A DNA stretch of 44,854 nucleotides, taken from positions 1 through 44,854 of the forward strand of contig AQRW01000180.1 in assembly GCA_000402295.1 (NCBI GenBank), read 5' to 3'. Under the pieces are notes generated by a model. The model was not told the DNA's origin. It saw only the letters and a program-made list of their open reading frames with translations, and did no database searches. The position numbers and the translations under genes are program-made. Origin of the DNA: Candidatus Aerophobus profundus SCGC AAA252-L23 (GTDB lineage: Bacteria > Aerophobota > Aerophobia > Aerophobales > Aerophobaceae). This document shows positions 7,455 to 16,170 of this stretch, piece by piece (the first letter of the stretch is position 1; every line of letters begins with the position of its first letter).

Positions 7455-7627
7455 TTTATTCTTCCTCTGGCGATCTCGAACAATGTAAGAAAAAAACAGG
7501 CCATTCCATTATAATATTACCTATCCGGAAGTCAAATGACCAACCTTACTTCCCCAAAAATTTCCCTGGCATTCTTTTTCTCGGTATTTTCTCCCTGGCG
7601 ATACAGGTGGTAATTTTGTCTCAGTTA

Positions 7628-7651
7628 CGCAACTTAAAAGCTGCGGCTACC
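7628..7651 (-). repeat. REP-like palindrome (degenerate)
   Basis: CGCAACTT and AAGCTGCG form a hairpin with one G-T mismatch, followed by GGCTACC, the reverse complement of the GGTAGCC head. It lies in the 259-bp spacer 7455-7713, in which I see no gene or other feature. Confidence 0.6.
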
Positions 7652-7713
7652 CTGGCTGAAGATTGCTGCTCAAAATTTTAGGGAAACTGAAGGACTAAGA
7701 TCTGTCACCTTAC

Positions 7714-9060
7714 CTATAGAACAGAAGGCAACAGTAGACTGAGAACCCGTTGATGGATAATGGTAGCCGTTCCTTTATCTTTGGCCTCAGAAATAATCCG
7801 CAGCACTGGTTCGGTTCGTGAAAGTCTCAGATGGACCCAACCTTCCGGGAAAATAATCTTGATCCCGTCAATAAGATTAAACTCATAGTCCGCAAATTTT
7901 TCTTGCAACTTTTTTCTGATGTCCGAAAAGGATTGCTTCAGAGATAATTTCTCCTTAATGGTCCAACGACGGGGTAGCCTCGAAGCTAACTCGGAGATGG
8001 ATTTGTTTTCCTCAGCTAAATACTTTAAAATAAGAGCTATGGCAGCTATTCCATCTCGGCCATAATGAATTTCTGGGATAATTACTCCTCCATTTCCTTC
8101 TCCTCCTACTACGGCTCTTTCTTCCCTCATGCAGCGAGAGACATAAACATCACCAACCCTGGTCCGCTTAACCGGACAAGCAAAGCGGGCGGCCACCTCT
8201 TCAAGAGCATCAGTAGTGCAAACGTTGGTCACTACCAGGCCCCTCCTTTTCCTCAGGGTGGCCTCAGCGGCTAAAAGAAGAGTATAATCTTCTGGCAAAA
8301 TTTCTCCGGTTTCTGAAACAATCACCAATCGGTCGGCATCAGCATCATGGGCAAAACCAACATCTGCACCACAAAGTTTCACTGTTTTGGCTAGTTCTGT
8401 CAGATTAGCCGCAATTGGCTCAGGTGGATGAGGAAAAAATCCATTGGGAATACAGTTAACTTCCACAACTTCGCAATTAAGCCGACGCAAGAGCAGTGGA
8501 CTAACCAAAGATCCAGCTCCGTTACAGGCATCAATAACCACCTTGAATTTACGCCGGGCGATTTCCTGATGAGCAAAAGTATCAAGAATCTTTTTCAGAT
8601 GACGGAATATAGCTGAAGCATCCTTTTGAACGGTCTTTATACCCCTCCAAGTCTGCCTCTTTATCACGTTTTTATCATAAAGGGAAACTATCTCCTCTAT
8701 TTGATGAGGATACAAAAAAAGACCGTCACTTCGAATAAATTTTAAGGCATTCCATTCCGCCGGGTTATGACTTCCACTAATCATTATCCCCCCATCAACC
8801 TGAAGTTCCTCTACCATGAACTGCAAAGTAGGAGTGGGACATATTTCCACATCAATCACCTGACAACCCGTAGAGAGAAGCCCGGCCAAAACAGCATGTT
8901 TAAACATTTCCCGGGAAGTCCTGGTGTCTGAACCCACGACCACCGTGCCTCCTCCGGACCAATAACCGAAGGAAGCGGCAAACCTTACCATCACTTCAGG
9001 AGTTAATCCTTGGCCTACTACTCCTCTGACCCCCGAGGGACTGATCATTAAAGCTGTCAT
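7714..9060 (-). CDS. glmM: phosphohexomutase, probably phosphoglucosamine mutase
   Basis: This 448-residue enzyme belongs to the alpha-D-phosphohexomutase family, which moves a phosphate between O6 and O1 of a sugar. The phosphoserine loop reads ISGSHNP (94-100), the metal loop DADADR (239-244), the sugar-specificity loop GEGNGG (320-325), and the phosphate-binding segment is LSRTEP near the end. Bacterial GlmM usually has a GEQSGH-type sugar loop; GEGNGG is more common in archaeal-type and broad-specificity mutases. The reaction could therefore be glucosamine-, mannose- or glucose-phosphate isomerisation. Its position next to rnc and fabF fits a housekeeping role in cell-wall precursor supply. 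It is 14 bp from rnc. Confidence 0.85.
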   Translation of the reverse strand: MTALMISPSGVRGVVGQGLTPEVMVRFAASFGYWSGGGTVVVGSDTRTSREMFKHAVLAGLLSTGCQVIDVEICPTPTLQFMVEELQVDGGIMISGSHNPAEWNALKFIRSDGLFLYPHQIEEIVSLYDKNVIKRQTWRGIKTVQKDASAIFRHLKKILDTFAHQEIARRKFKVVIDACNGAGSLVSPLLLRRLNCEVVEVNCIPNGFFPHPPEPIAANLTELAKTVKLCGADVGFAHDADADRLVIVSETGEILPEDYTLLLAAEATLRKRRGLVVTNVCTTDALEEVAARFACPVKRTRVGDVYVSRCMREERAVVGGEGNGGVIIPEIHYGRDGIAAIALILKYLAEENKSISELASRLPRRWTIKEKLSLKQSFSDIRKKLQEKFADYEFNLIDGIKIIFPEGWVHLRLSRTEPVLRIISEAKDKGTATIIHQRVLSLLLPSVL

Positions 9061-9074
9061 TTTCCCTAAGCCAC

Positions 9075-9815
9075 CTATGATGGACTACTATTCCCAGAGG
9101 TAAGTCTATTCCAGGCTATCTTAGCGGCCATCTTTTCTGCCTTTTTCTTGCTAGGACCCCACCCTTTTCCCAGAACCCGGTCTCTCACCTGAACATTTAT
9201 CTGGAATTTCTTATTGTGTTCGGGACCCAATTGTCGAACCACCCGGTATCGGGGGAGAATGTTATACATCAGTTGGGTATATTCCTGAAGGAGAGATTTG
9301 AAGTCCTCCATCCCCTCAGGATACCCTTCAATAAACCACTTCCACAAAAAGCTTCTAGCCCCTTTAAGACCCTGATCCAGATATATAGCTCCCAGTAAAG
9401 CCTCACAGGTATCTGCTAAAACTGCATCCTGGCTCCGTATTTCCTCTTGGTCCTGACTAACCTGCAGGTAACACCCCAGTTTAATCTCGCGAGCCCGAGT
9501 GGCCAGATATTCCTCAGAAACGAATCGGGCCCTCATTTTTGTCAGATCTCCTTCGCCCAAGTCCGGGTATTGACGAAATATTTGCTCGGAGACTACCAGC
9601 TCTAAAACAGCATCACCAAGAAATTCGAGTCTCTCGTTATCAGTAAAGGTTTTTGATGAAAAGCTCTTGGCATACGAACTGTGGGTGAGAGCCCGGTTAA
9701 GGATTTCCAGATCGTGAAACTTAATTCCCAAATCTTTTTGCAGTCTTTTTAATGTTTGGTTACGGTTTTCTGTTAGCTTCATTGATATGATTGAAAAACT
9801 TATATGAGGTATCAC
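9075..9815 (-). CDS. rnc: ribonuclease III
   Basis: RNase III cleaves double-stranded RNA, including rRNA precursors. The signature NERLEFLGDAVLE is followed by the second acidic cluster DTCEALLGAIYLDQG. The C-terminal double-stranded-RNA-binding domain runs from about residue 168 (SLLQEYTQ) and ends with GPSKKKAEKMAAKIAW. The GTG at 9815 overlaps the fabF stop as GTGA; an ATG at 9782 (residue 12) matches the usual family start better. Neither has a clear ribosome binding site, so coupling to fabF is likely. fabF-rnc is a common neighbourhood. Confidence 0.95.
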   Translation of the reverse strand: MIPHISFSIISMKLTENRNQTLKRLQKDLGIKFHDLEILNRALTHSSYAKSFSSKTFTDNERLEFLGDAVLELVVSEQIFRQYPDLGEGDLTKMRARFVSEEYLATRAREIKLGCYLQVSQDQEEIRSQDAVLADTCEALLGAIYLDQGLKGARSFLWKWFIEGYPEGMEDFKSLLQEYTQLMYNILPRYRVVRQLGPEHNKKFQINVQVRDRVLGKGWGPSKKKAEKMAAKIAWNRLTSGNSSPS

Positions 9816-11010
9816 TCAAGAAATTTTCTTACTATCAAGACGGCGTTGTGTCCCCCAAAACCCATAGAATTAGAAAGAATTACTTCAACTTTTTTTTCCC
9901 GAGCTTGGTTAGGAACATAGTCCAGATCACATTCCGGATCAAATGTCTCATAATTAATCGTCGGAGGTATAAGGCCTCGGTTAAGAGCCAGAACACAAGA
10001 AATTAACTCCACTCCCCCGGTCGCTCCCAAAAGGTGGCCGGTCATTGATTTAGTTGAGCTAACCGGAATTTGATAGGCCTTGTTTTTAAAGAGTTGCTTT
10101 ATCGCCTTGGTTTCAACTTTATCATTGAGAGGAGTGGAAGTTCCGTGGGCATTTATATAGTCTACTTTTTCCGCATTTATCCCGGCGTCTTTTAAGGCTT
10201 GCTCCATGGCCATTTTGAGTCCCGACCCATTTTCCATCGGCTGGGTAACGTGGTAAGCATCTGCAGTCATTCCAAAACCCACGATTTCAGCCCAAATGTT
10301 AGCTCCTCTTTTTTTGGCTCTCTCCAGCTCTTCCAGTACCACAATCCCGGCACCTTCTCCCATAACAAACCCATCTCGTTCTCGATCAAAAGGACGAGAT
10401 GCTTTTTCGGGCTGATCATTCCTGGTAGAAAGAGCACGCATGGAGCAAAATCCGGCCAATCCCAGAGGCGTGATGGCTGCTTCAGTTCCACCTGCCATCA
10501 TGACATCGGCCTGGTTTCTCTGAATAATTTTAAAGGCTTCCCCGATAGAGTGATTTCCCGTAGCGCAAGCAGTTGAAATGGAAAGATTCGGACCACGAAA
10601 TCCGTAGCGAATAGCAATCTGAGCAGAGGTAATATCCGTTATTAGCATAGGAATAAGGAAGGGACTAACCCGTTTGGGACCTTTCCGGAGCAAGTTAGTT
10701 TCTTCTCTTTCGATGGTGGTCAGACCACCTACACCTGAGCCAACCAGAACACCTATTATGGAGGGAGTCTCGCTATCAACATTTAGTCCGGCTTCCTTAA
10801 AAGCCTCGTCAGCAGCCACCATCCCTAACTGAGTAAATCTATCCATTCTCCTGGCTTCTTTGGATGAGAGACATCTACTATAACTAAAGTCTTTCACCTC
10901 ACCAGCCATTTGAGAACGATAAGAGGAGGGATCGAATAAACTTATCCTTTTTACGCCATTTGCACCGGAGAAAATAGACTCTTCAAATTTAGGAACGCCG
11001 ATACCAATGG
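9812..11010 (-). CDS. fabF: 3-oxoacyl-ACP synthase II, N-terminus replaced at a sequence junction
   Basis: FabF extends fatty acids by condensing malonyl-ACP with acyl-ACP. The Cys-His-His triad is present (STACATGNH, NAHGTSTPLND, KSMTGHLLGATGG), as is the C-terminal NSMGFGGHNAV. The recognisable protein starts at PIGIGVPKFEESIF. The first 12-15 residues of the family (the MKRRVVVTGLG-like first strand) are missing, because at 11010/11011 the sequence switches to antisense of the zinc-ribbon gene. The frame stays open to 11158, but the extra 49 residues are an antisense shadow. Either the gene is really broken or the assembly is misjoined here. It is followed by rnc; acpP, often upstream, is not seen. 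Confidence 0.9.
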
Positions 11011-11534
11011 GAGAAAAAGAAAAAAAAATAGACGAAATTGACCCTGTCTTAGCCAAACACGATAATGAGAAATACAAAATAAAATCGAAACAGGAATTTG
11101 AAGCCCTGGAAAAAGAAATTAGTGTTTTGGACAATAAGAAAAGGGAAACAGAGGACATTCTTCTGGAATTAATGGAAAAAGAAGAGGAGCTTGGCCAATT
11201 TCTTCCTGATTTAAAGGAAAAATTAGAGAAAATTAGGATTGAACTTAATCAAAAGAAACGAAATCTGAAATCAGAACTAGCGGATGTTTCTCATCTAATA
11301 GAACAACTGAGGGAAAAAAAGGAAGAGTTGGCTCATCAGTTAGACCCTTACCATTGGAAACTTTATGAACAATTGCGTCAAAGAGGAGAAGGATTGGCCG
11401 TGGTTCTTGTAAAGGAAAATATCTGCCAGGGCTGTTTTATGAAAGTTTCTCCTTCTCTGGTAGGACAGATCAAACATCAGGAAGAAATCACCCACTGTGA
11501 AAATTGCAACAGAATACTATTTTTTTTGGAATAG
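11007..11534 (+). CDS. C4-type zinc-ribbon coiled-coil protein, 3' part
   Basis: This is the C-terminal part of the gene whose start lies inverted at 1-276. A long Lys/Glu-rich coiled coil (about residues 15-110) leads to a zinc ribbon with two CxxC pairs: CQGCFMKVSP and HCENCNRILF at the end. The ATG at 11007 is accidental: it comes from the fabF side of the junction and has no ribosome binding site; family-like sequence begins at codon 2. With the 5' part it makes 234 residues. It is followed 18 bp later by ruvX, a neighbourhood that fits a housekeeping gene. Function of the family is not firmly established. Confidence 0.8.
   Translation: MGEKEKKIDEIDPVLAKHDNEKYKIKSKQEFEALEKEISVLDNKKRETEDILLELMEKEEELGQFLPDLKEKLEKIRIELNQKKRNLKSELADVSHLIEQLREKKEELAHQLDPYHWKLYEQLRQRGEGLAVVLVKENICQGCFMKVSPSLVGQIKHQEEITHCENCNRILFFLE
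11011..11105. repeat. 95-bp inverted repeat, right arm
   Basis: It is the exact reverse complement of 1-95 and lies within the zinc-ribbon coding region. The base pair at 11010/11011 is the breakpoint with fabF. The repeat begins with an A-rich stretch (18 of the first 21 bases are purines, mostly A), a plausible site for slippage, microhomology joining or assembler error. Confidence 0.95.
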
Positions 11535-11552
11535 GGTAGGGGAAATGAAGTA

Positions 11553-11978
11553 ATGCCCATAATAGGTCTGGATGTAGGAGACAAAAGTCTGGGAATAGCT
11601 ATCAGTGATCCTTCTAACACTATTGCCCGCGGAATTAAGACAATTCGAGGAGAAGAGTTTTCTCTATCTATCTGTCTTGAATACCTGGAAGAATTAGTGA
11701 AGCAATATAAAATTGGAAAGATTGTTGTTGGTTTACCGAAAAATAATGCGGGAGAGGAAGGGAAACAAGCTCAAAAAGTTCGTCTCTTTATTAATAACCT
11801 TCAGTCTCGAATAAATGTCGCTGTTGTCCCTTTTGATGAAAGATTTTCATCGGTTTCGGCCGAGAGGGTATTAAAGGAGGGAAAGGTTGGTTTTTCTCAA
11901 CGAAAGAAGTTAAGAGATAAAGTGGCTGCTATCATTATTCTCCAGAATTATCTGGATAGTGAGAGGCAACATCACTGA
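11553..11978 (+). CDS. ruvX: RuvX/YqgF family Holliday-junction resolvase or rRNA-processing nuclease
   Basis: The 141-residue RNase H-fold protein has the catalytic Asp in GLDVGDKSLGIA (Asp7), the second acidic region VVGLPKN, DERFSSVSAE and the C-terminal RDKVAAIIILQNYL helix with its Asp. Members act in 16S rRNA 5' maturation and have Holliday-junction-resolvase activity in some species. Length is normal. It is followed by mltG, as in many bacteria. Confidence 0.93.
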   Translation: MPIIGLDVGDKSLGIAISDPSNTIARGIKTIRGEEFSLSICLEYLEELVKQYKIGKIVVGLPKNNAGEEGKQAQKVRLFINNLQSRINVAVVPFDERFSSVSAERVLKEGKVGFSQRKKLRDKVAAIIILQNYLDSERQHH

Positions 11979-12020
11979 TGAAAAAAGTCGCCCCTAGCGA
12001 CCGAGTAAGAGAATGCAATA

Positions 12021-13019
12021 ATGAATGGCTCCGGGAGGTGGAAATGGAAAGAAGCTGTTAGGGTAGGAATTTTTTTAATGGTAGCTCTATTTGTATTTTG
12101 TCTTTTTTTTTCCGTCTCTGGCGTCAAGAAAGTAACGGTTAACATTCCTCAAGGAGTAGACTCTCTGGAAATAGCTCAAATTCTTTCTGATCAGGGAATA
12201 ATAAAAAGTAAGTTCTTGTTTGTTTTTCTTTGTCGTCTTTTAAACTGGGGAAAGGACTTAAAAGCAGGAGTATATGAATTTGACTCTCCCAGTATGGTGG
12301 GAGTATTGTCAAAAATTAAAAAGGGAGAGGTTAAACTTTTTAAAGTTACTTTTCCAGAGGGTCTACCTAAGTGGAAAGTAGCAGAAACACTCCATACAAA
12401 GTTAATGTTGGATAAAAATGAATTTCTATCCTTAGTAGAAAATCCAGCATTTTTTCAAGAGGGAGTATCATTTTCTTTGCCGAAGAGCACCCTGGAGGGG
12501 TATCTCTACCCGGACACTTATTATTTTCTCTGGGGCGAAGATCCTCAACGAGTAATCAAAAAACTTCTTTTTTGTTTTGAAAAAGTAGTTCTTCCTCTTT
12601 ATCAAGAAAGTAGTTTTTCCCAGAATTATTCTCTTCAAGAAATTATTACCCTGGCCTCTATTGTGGAAAAAGAGGCTAGGTTCTCTTCCGAAAAAGCTAT
12701 TATTGCTGCTGTTTTTTTTAATCGTCTAAGGAGGGGCATGAAACTGGGGGCTTGTCCTACGGTAAAATATGCCCTGGGTGATTTCGGAGTGCCTCTGAGG
12801 AAAAATGAATTAAATACTGTCTCCTCTTATAATACTTATCTTCACTATGGCCTTCCTCCTGGTCCCATTTGTAGCCCGGGAAAGGATAGTATTGCGGCTG
12901 TTTTGAATCCAGCCAAGGTTGGTTATCTGTATTTTGTAGCCAGAGGAGACGGAACCCACCAGTTCAGTAATACCTACAAACAACACCTCAAGGCGATAGA
13001 AAAATATCAAAGAGGGTAA
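12021..13019 (+). CDS. mltG: endolytic transglycosylase MltG
   Basis: MltG cuts nascent peptidoglycan strands at the outer face of the inner membrane and is thought to end glycan-strand growth. The 332-residue protein has a membrane anchor (about 13-34), a LysM-like region (VNIPQGVDSLEIAQIL, 40-55) and the YceG catalytic domain with LEGYLYPDTYYF (158-169), ASIVEKEA containing the catalytic Glu (212-219) and YLHYGLPPGPICSPG. It lies 43 bp after ruvX and 3 bp before hisS in one apparent operon. Confidence 0.94.
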   Translation: MNGSGRWKWKEAVRVGIFLMVALFVFCLFFSVSGVKKVTVNIPQGVDSLEIAQILSDQGIIKSKFLFVFLCRLLNWGKDLKAGVYEFDSPSMVGVLSKIKKGEVKLFKVTFPEGLPKWKVAETLHTKLMLDKNEFLSLVENPAFFQEGVSFSLPKSTLEGYLYPDTYYFLWGEDPQRVIKKLLFCFEKVVLPLYQESSFSQNYSLQEIITLASIVEKEARFSSEKAIIAAVFFNRLRRGMKLGACPTVKYALGDFGVPLRKNELNTVSSYNTYLHYGLPPGPICSPGKDSIAAVLNPAKVGYLYFVARGDGTHQFSNTYKQHLKAIEKYQRG

Positions 13020-13022
13020 ATA

Positions 13023-14297
13023 ATGATTTACTCGCCTCGGGGCGTGGAGGACATCCTCCCTTCTAAAACGCCCCTATATCAATGGGTGGAAAAACAAGCA
13101 GAAAGGCTCTTTCAGCTTTATGGATTTGAGGAAATAAGGACCCCTATTTTTGAAAAAACCGAGTTATTTTTGCGGACAGTAGGTCAAGAAACGGATGTAG
13201 GTAAACAAATGTACACATTCAAAGACAAAAGAGGAAGAAGCCTATCTTTACGTCCTGAAGCCACCGCATCCATAGCAAGAGCTTACCTGGAACACAAACT
13301 AAATAGTAAAAGAGGAGAATGGCGGGTTTATTACATGGGCCCTATGTTCCGATATGAAAGGCCTCAGGCTCATCGTTTACGAGAGTTCCGACAGATCGGA
13401 GTTGAAGTAATTGGTCAGGAAAGTCCCTGGTTGGATGTAGAAATTATAGAAATGGCCTTCCAACTCTTAAGGAAGTTAGGGATAGCAAGTTTTGATCTTC
13501 ATCTTAACTACCTGGGATGCCAGAAGTGTCGGAAGCGCTATGTAGAGGAACTGAAGCAGTATTTTTCCAGCAAAGTCCAATATTTGTGCTCGGTTTGCCA
13601 GCAACGTTATCAAACTAATCTCCTGCGGATTCTTGATTGTAAGAAAGCTCAATGTCGCCAGGTCACCGAGAAAGCTCCGGAAATTATTACTTACTTATGC
13701 CCAGACTGTCAGGAGAAATTTTCTCGTCTACAGGAGGGGCTTACCTTCATGAAAATTCCTTTTATACTGGATCATCAATTGGTAAGAGGATTAGATTACT
13801 ATACCCGAACTATTTTTGAGATCACTTCAACTCAACTGGGAGCGCAAGACGCTATTTGTGGGGGCGGCCGATACGATGATCTGATTGAAGAATTGGGGGG
13901 ACCTTCCACTCCGGCTATTGGTTTTTCTTTGGGGGTGGAAAGACTACTGGCTACCCTAAATAATCCCGACACAGAGAGGCAGATGAGAGTTCGACCACTG
14001 TTGTATATAGCTACAGTGGGAGAGGAAGCTAAGAAAGTGGGAATTCACCTGGTTACCCTTGGCCGATCCTTGGGAATGAGAGCCTCTCTGAACTTATATT
14101 CTAAAGGTTTATCCTGGCAATTAAAATCTGCTCACAGAGCCGGGGCATCCTGGGTGGTAATGGTAGGAGAGGACGAAATTCGCCGGGGTGAGTACATATT
14201 ACGGGATATGTACTCGGGAGAACAGAAACAAGTGACCGAGAGTGAGCTGGAGGGAATTATGAGAGACTTAGGGCAAGAGAGAAAGGTAAAAAGTTGA
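13023..14297 (+). CDS. hisS: histidyl-tRNA synthetase
   Basis: The enzyme charges tRNA-His. It has class II motif 2 (FRYERPQAHRLREFRQIGVE), the HisRS signature LVRGLDYYTRTIFE and motif 3 (AIGFSLGVERLL). It starts with the family pattern PRGVEDILP. The insertion domain contains CxxC pairs (CQKC, CSVC, CPDC) plus further cysteines, likely a zinc-binding form seen in a subset of bacterial HisRS. The 424 residues are normal. The start follows mltG with AGAGGG as ribosome binding site, and the stop overlaps the aspS start as TTGA. Confidence 0.96.
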   Translation: MIYSPRGVEDILPSKTPLYQWVEKQAERLFQLYGFEEIRTPIFEKTELFLRTVGQETDVGKQMYTFKDKRGRSLSLRPEATASIARAYLEHKLNSKRGEWRVYYMGPMFRYERPQAHRLREFRQIGVEVIGQESPWLDVEIIEMAFQLLRKLGIASFDLHLNYLGCQKCRKRYVEELKQYFSSKVQYLCSVCQQRYQTNLLRILDCKKAQCRQVTEKAPEIITYLCPDCQEKFSRLQEGLTFMKIPFILDHQLVRGLDYYTRTIFEITSTQLGAQDAICGGGRYDDLIEELGGPSTPAIGFSLGVERLLATLNNPDTERQMRVRPLLYIATVGEEAKKVGIHLVTLGRSLGMRASLNLYSKGLSWQLKSAHRAGASWVVMVGEDEIRRGEYILRDMYSGEQKQVTESELEGIMRDLGQERKVKS

Positions 14298-16072
14298 GGT
14301 TAAAAAGAACTCATTTCTGCGGTTCCCTTACTAAAGAGGATACGGGTAAGATAGTGGTGTTGGCTGGGTGGGTGAGAAAAAGAAGAGACCACGGGGGATT
14401 AATCTTTATCGATCTATCCGACAAATGGGGAATAGTCCAACTGGTTTTCAATCCCCAGGAAAATCAAGAGTCTTACCGACAAGCCCATTCTTTGAGAGAT
14501 GGTTGGGTGATTAGCTTGAGAGGCCATGTTTCCTTACGTCCTGCGGAATCAGTTAATCCTGGAATCTCTACCGGAGAGATTGAAGTTCTGGTTGAAGAGA
14601 TGGAGATTCTTAACCCTTGCCTACCTCTTCCGTTTCCTCCAGAAGACAAAATTGAGGTAGGAGAGGAAGTTAGATTGAGATATCGCTATTTAGATCTCCG
14701 GAGACCCGTGATGCAGAGAAATCTTTCCCTGCGTTACCGGGTGACCAAAGCCATTCGGAACTTTCTGGACGGAAAAGGATTTATGGAGATAGAAACTCCC
14801 TTTTTAACCCGGAGTACTCCAGAAGGAGCTCGTGATTACCTGGTTCCCTCTCGGGTTAATCCTGGCCAGTTCTATGCTCTTCCTCAATCCCCTCAGTTGT
14901 TTAAACAAGTGCTCATGGTAGCTGGAGTGGACCGTTATTTTCAGATGGCCCGCTGTTTTCGAGATGAAGATCTGCGGGCGGACAGACAGCCAGAGCATAC
15001 CCAGGTAGATATTGAACTTTCTTTTATCCAGGAGGAAGATATATTTGAGCTGATAGAGGAAATGCTCTCTTTGCTTTTCCAGGAAATCCTGGGAATTTCT
15101 CTTCCCACTCCTTTCCCCAAACTGGTTTACCAGGAGGCTCTGAGACGATACGGGACAGATAAGCCTGATCTTAGATTTGGTATGGAGTTGATAGACCTTT
15201 CTTCTTTGATTTCATCGGGTAACTTCCGAGTTTTTAATGACGTTTTAGCTAAAGGTGGTCAGGTCAAAGCCTTGAGAGTTCCGGGTGGCGGCTCATTTTC
15301 TCGAAAAAAACTGGATGATCTGAAATCCTGGGTAACTTTGTATGGAGCAAGCGGAATAAGCTGGATTTTATTGAGAGGAAAAGAAATCGCCTCACCTCTA
15401 ATCAATTATTTCTCTCAGGACATTTTAAAAGAGGTGATTACCCAAATGGAGGCCGAACCGGGGGATGCAATAATTTTTGTGGCTGACAAATCAGAAGTTG
15501 TAGCGGCAGCCCTGGGACAATTAAGGTTACATCTGGCCCGGGAGTTGAATCTTATACCCCGTGATAATTACCAACCTGTCTGGATAATTGATTTTCCTCT
15601 ATTTGAATTTGACAGCCAGGGTAGGCTAACCTCCCTTCACCATCCCTTTACCTCGCCCCAAGAAGAGGATCTCCCCAAATTAAAGAAAGCACCCACTAAA
15701 GTAAGGGCTCGGGCTTACGATATAGTTCTGAACGGAGAAGAAATAGGTGGGGGCAGCATAAGGATTCACCAAAGAAAAATTCAGGAGAGTATTTTGAAAC
15801 TTTTGGGCATTGATGAGGTAGAAGCCAGAGATAAGTTTGGTTTTCTCCTGGAAGCCCTCTCTTTTGGTGCTCCTCCTCATGGGGGTATTGCTCTGGGTTT
15901 GGCGCGATTGATAATGATTTTAGCGGGAGAGCACTCCATTAGGGAAGTCATCCCTTTTCCTAAGACCCAGAGAGCTATATGCTTACTAACCAGAGCTCCT
16001 TCCTTGGTAGCGAGAGATCAACTTAAGGAACTGCATATCCAGGTTGAGGCCGAGGACGCCCCCACGATATGA
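14294..16072 (+). CDS. aspS: aspartyl-tRNA synthetase, probably non-discriminating type
   Basis: The 592-residue bacterial-type enzyme has an N-terminal OB anticodon domain, the catalytic core with FRDEDLRADRQPEHTQVDIE, a GAD insert and motif 3 GIALGLARLIM. The start is TTG at 14294, overlapping the hisS stop. In the anticodon domain it has RDHGG (His33) and a RPAESVNPGISTGEIEV loop. The equivalent His and Gly in Pseudomonas AspRS are associated with charging both tRNA-Asp and tRNA-Asn. A GatCAB amidotransferase elsewhere is therefore predicted. hisS-aspS pairing is common. Confidence 0.95.
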   Translation: MRLKRTHFCGSLTKEDTGKIVVLAGWVRKRRDHGGLIFIDLSDKWGIVQLVFNPQENQESYRQAHSLRDGWVISLRGHVSLRPAESVNPGISTGEIEVLVEEMEILNPCLPLPFPPEDKIEVGEEVRLRYRYLDLRRPVMQRNLSLRYRVTKAIRNFLDGKGFMEIETPFLTRSTPEGARDYLVPSRVNPGQFYALPQSPQLFKQVLMVAGVDRYFQMARCFRDEDLRADRQPEHTQVDIELSFIQEEDIFELIEEMLSLLFQEILGISLPTPFPKLVYQEALRRYGTDKPDLRFGMELIDLSSLISSGNFRVFNDVLAKGGQVKALRVPGGGSFSRKKLDDLKSWVTLYGASGISWILLRGKEIASPLINYFSQDILKEVITQMEAEPGDAIIFVADKSEVVAAALGQLRLHLARELNLIPRDNYQPVWIIDFPLFEFDSQGRLTSLHHPFTSPQEEDLPKLKKAPTKVRARAYDIVLNGEEIGGGSIRIHQRKIQESILKLLGIDEVEARDKFGFLLEALSFGAPPHGGIALGLARLIMILAGEHSIREVIPFPKTQRAICLLTRAPSLVARDQLKELHIQVEAEDAPTI

Positions 16073-16170
16073 AAAGCGGAAGAGCCAAATATTTTTCTCC
16101 CTCTTTACCGAGAGCGAATAAGGTTACCTCTACCTACCAGTAAGTTATTTAAAATTCTGGTCTGGACAGT

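Noticed and set aside
11011..11158. N-terminal extension of fabF (49 codons)
   Set aside because: It is the antisense of the zinc-ribbon coding region and has nothing in common with the FabF N-terminus.
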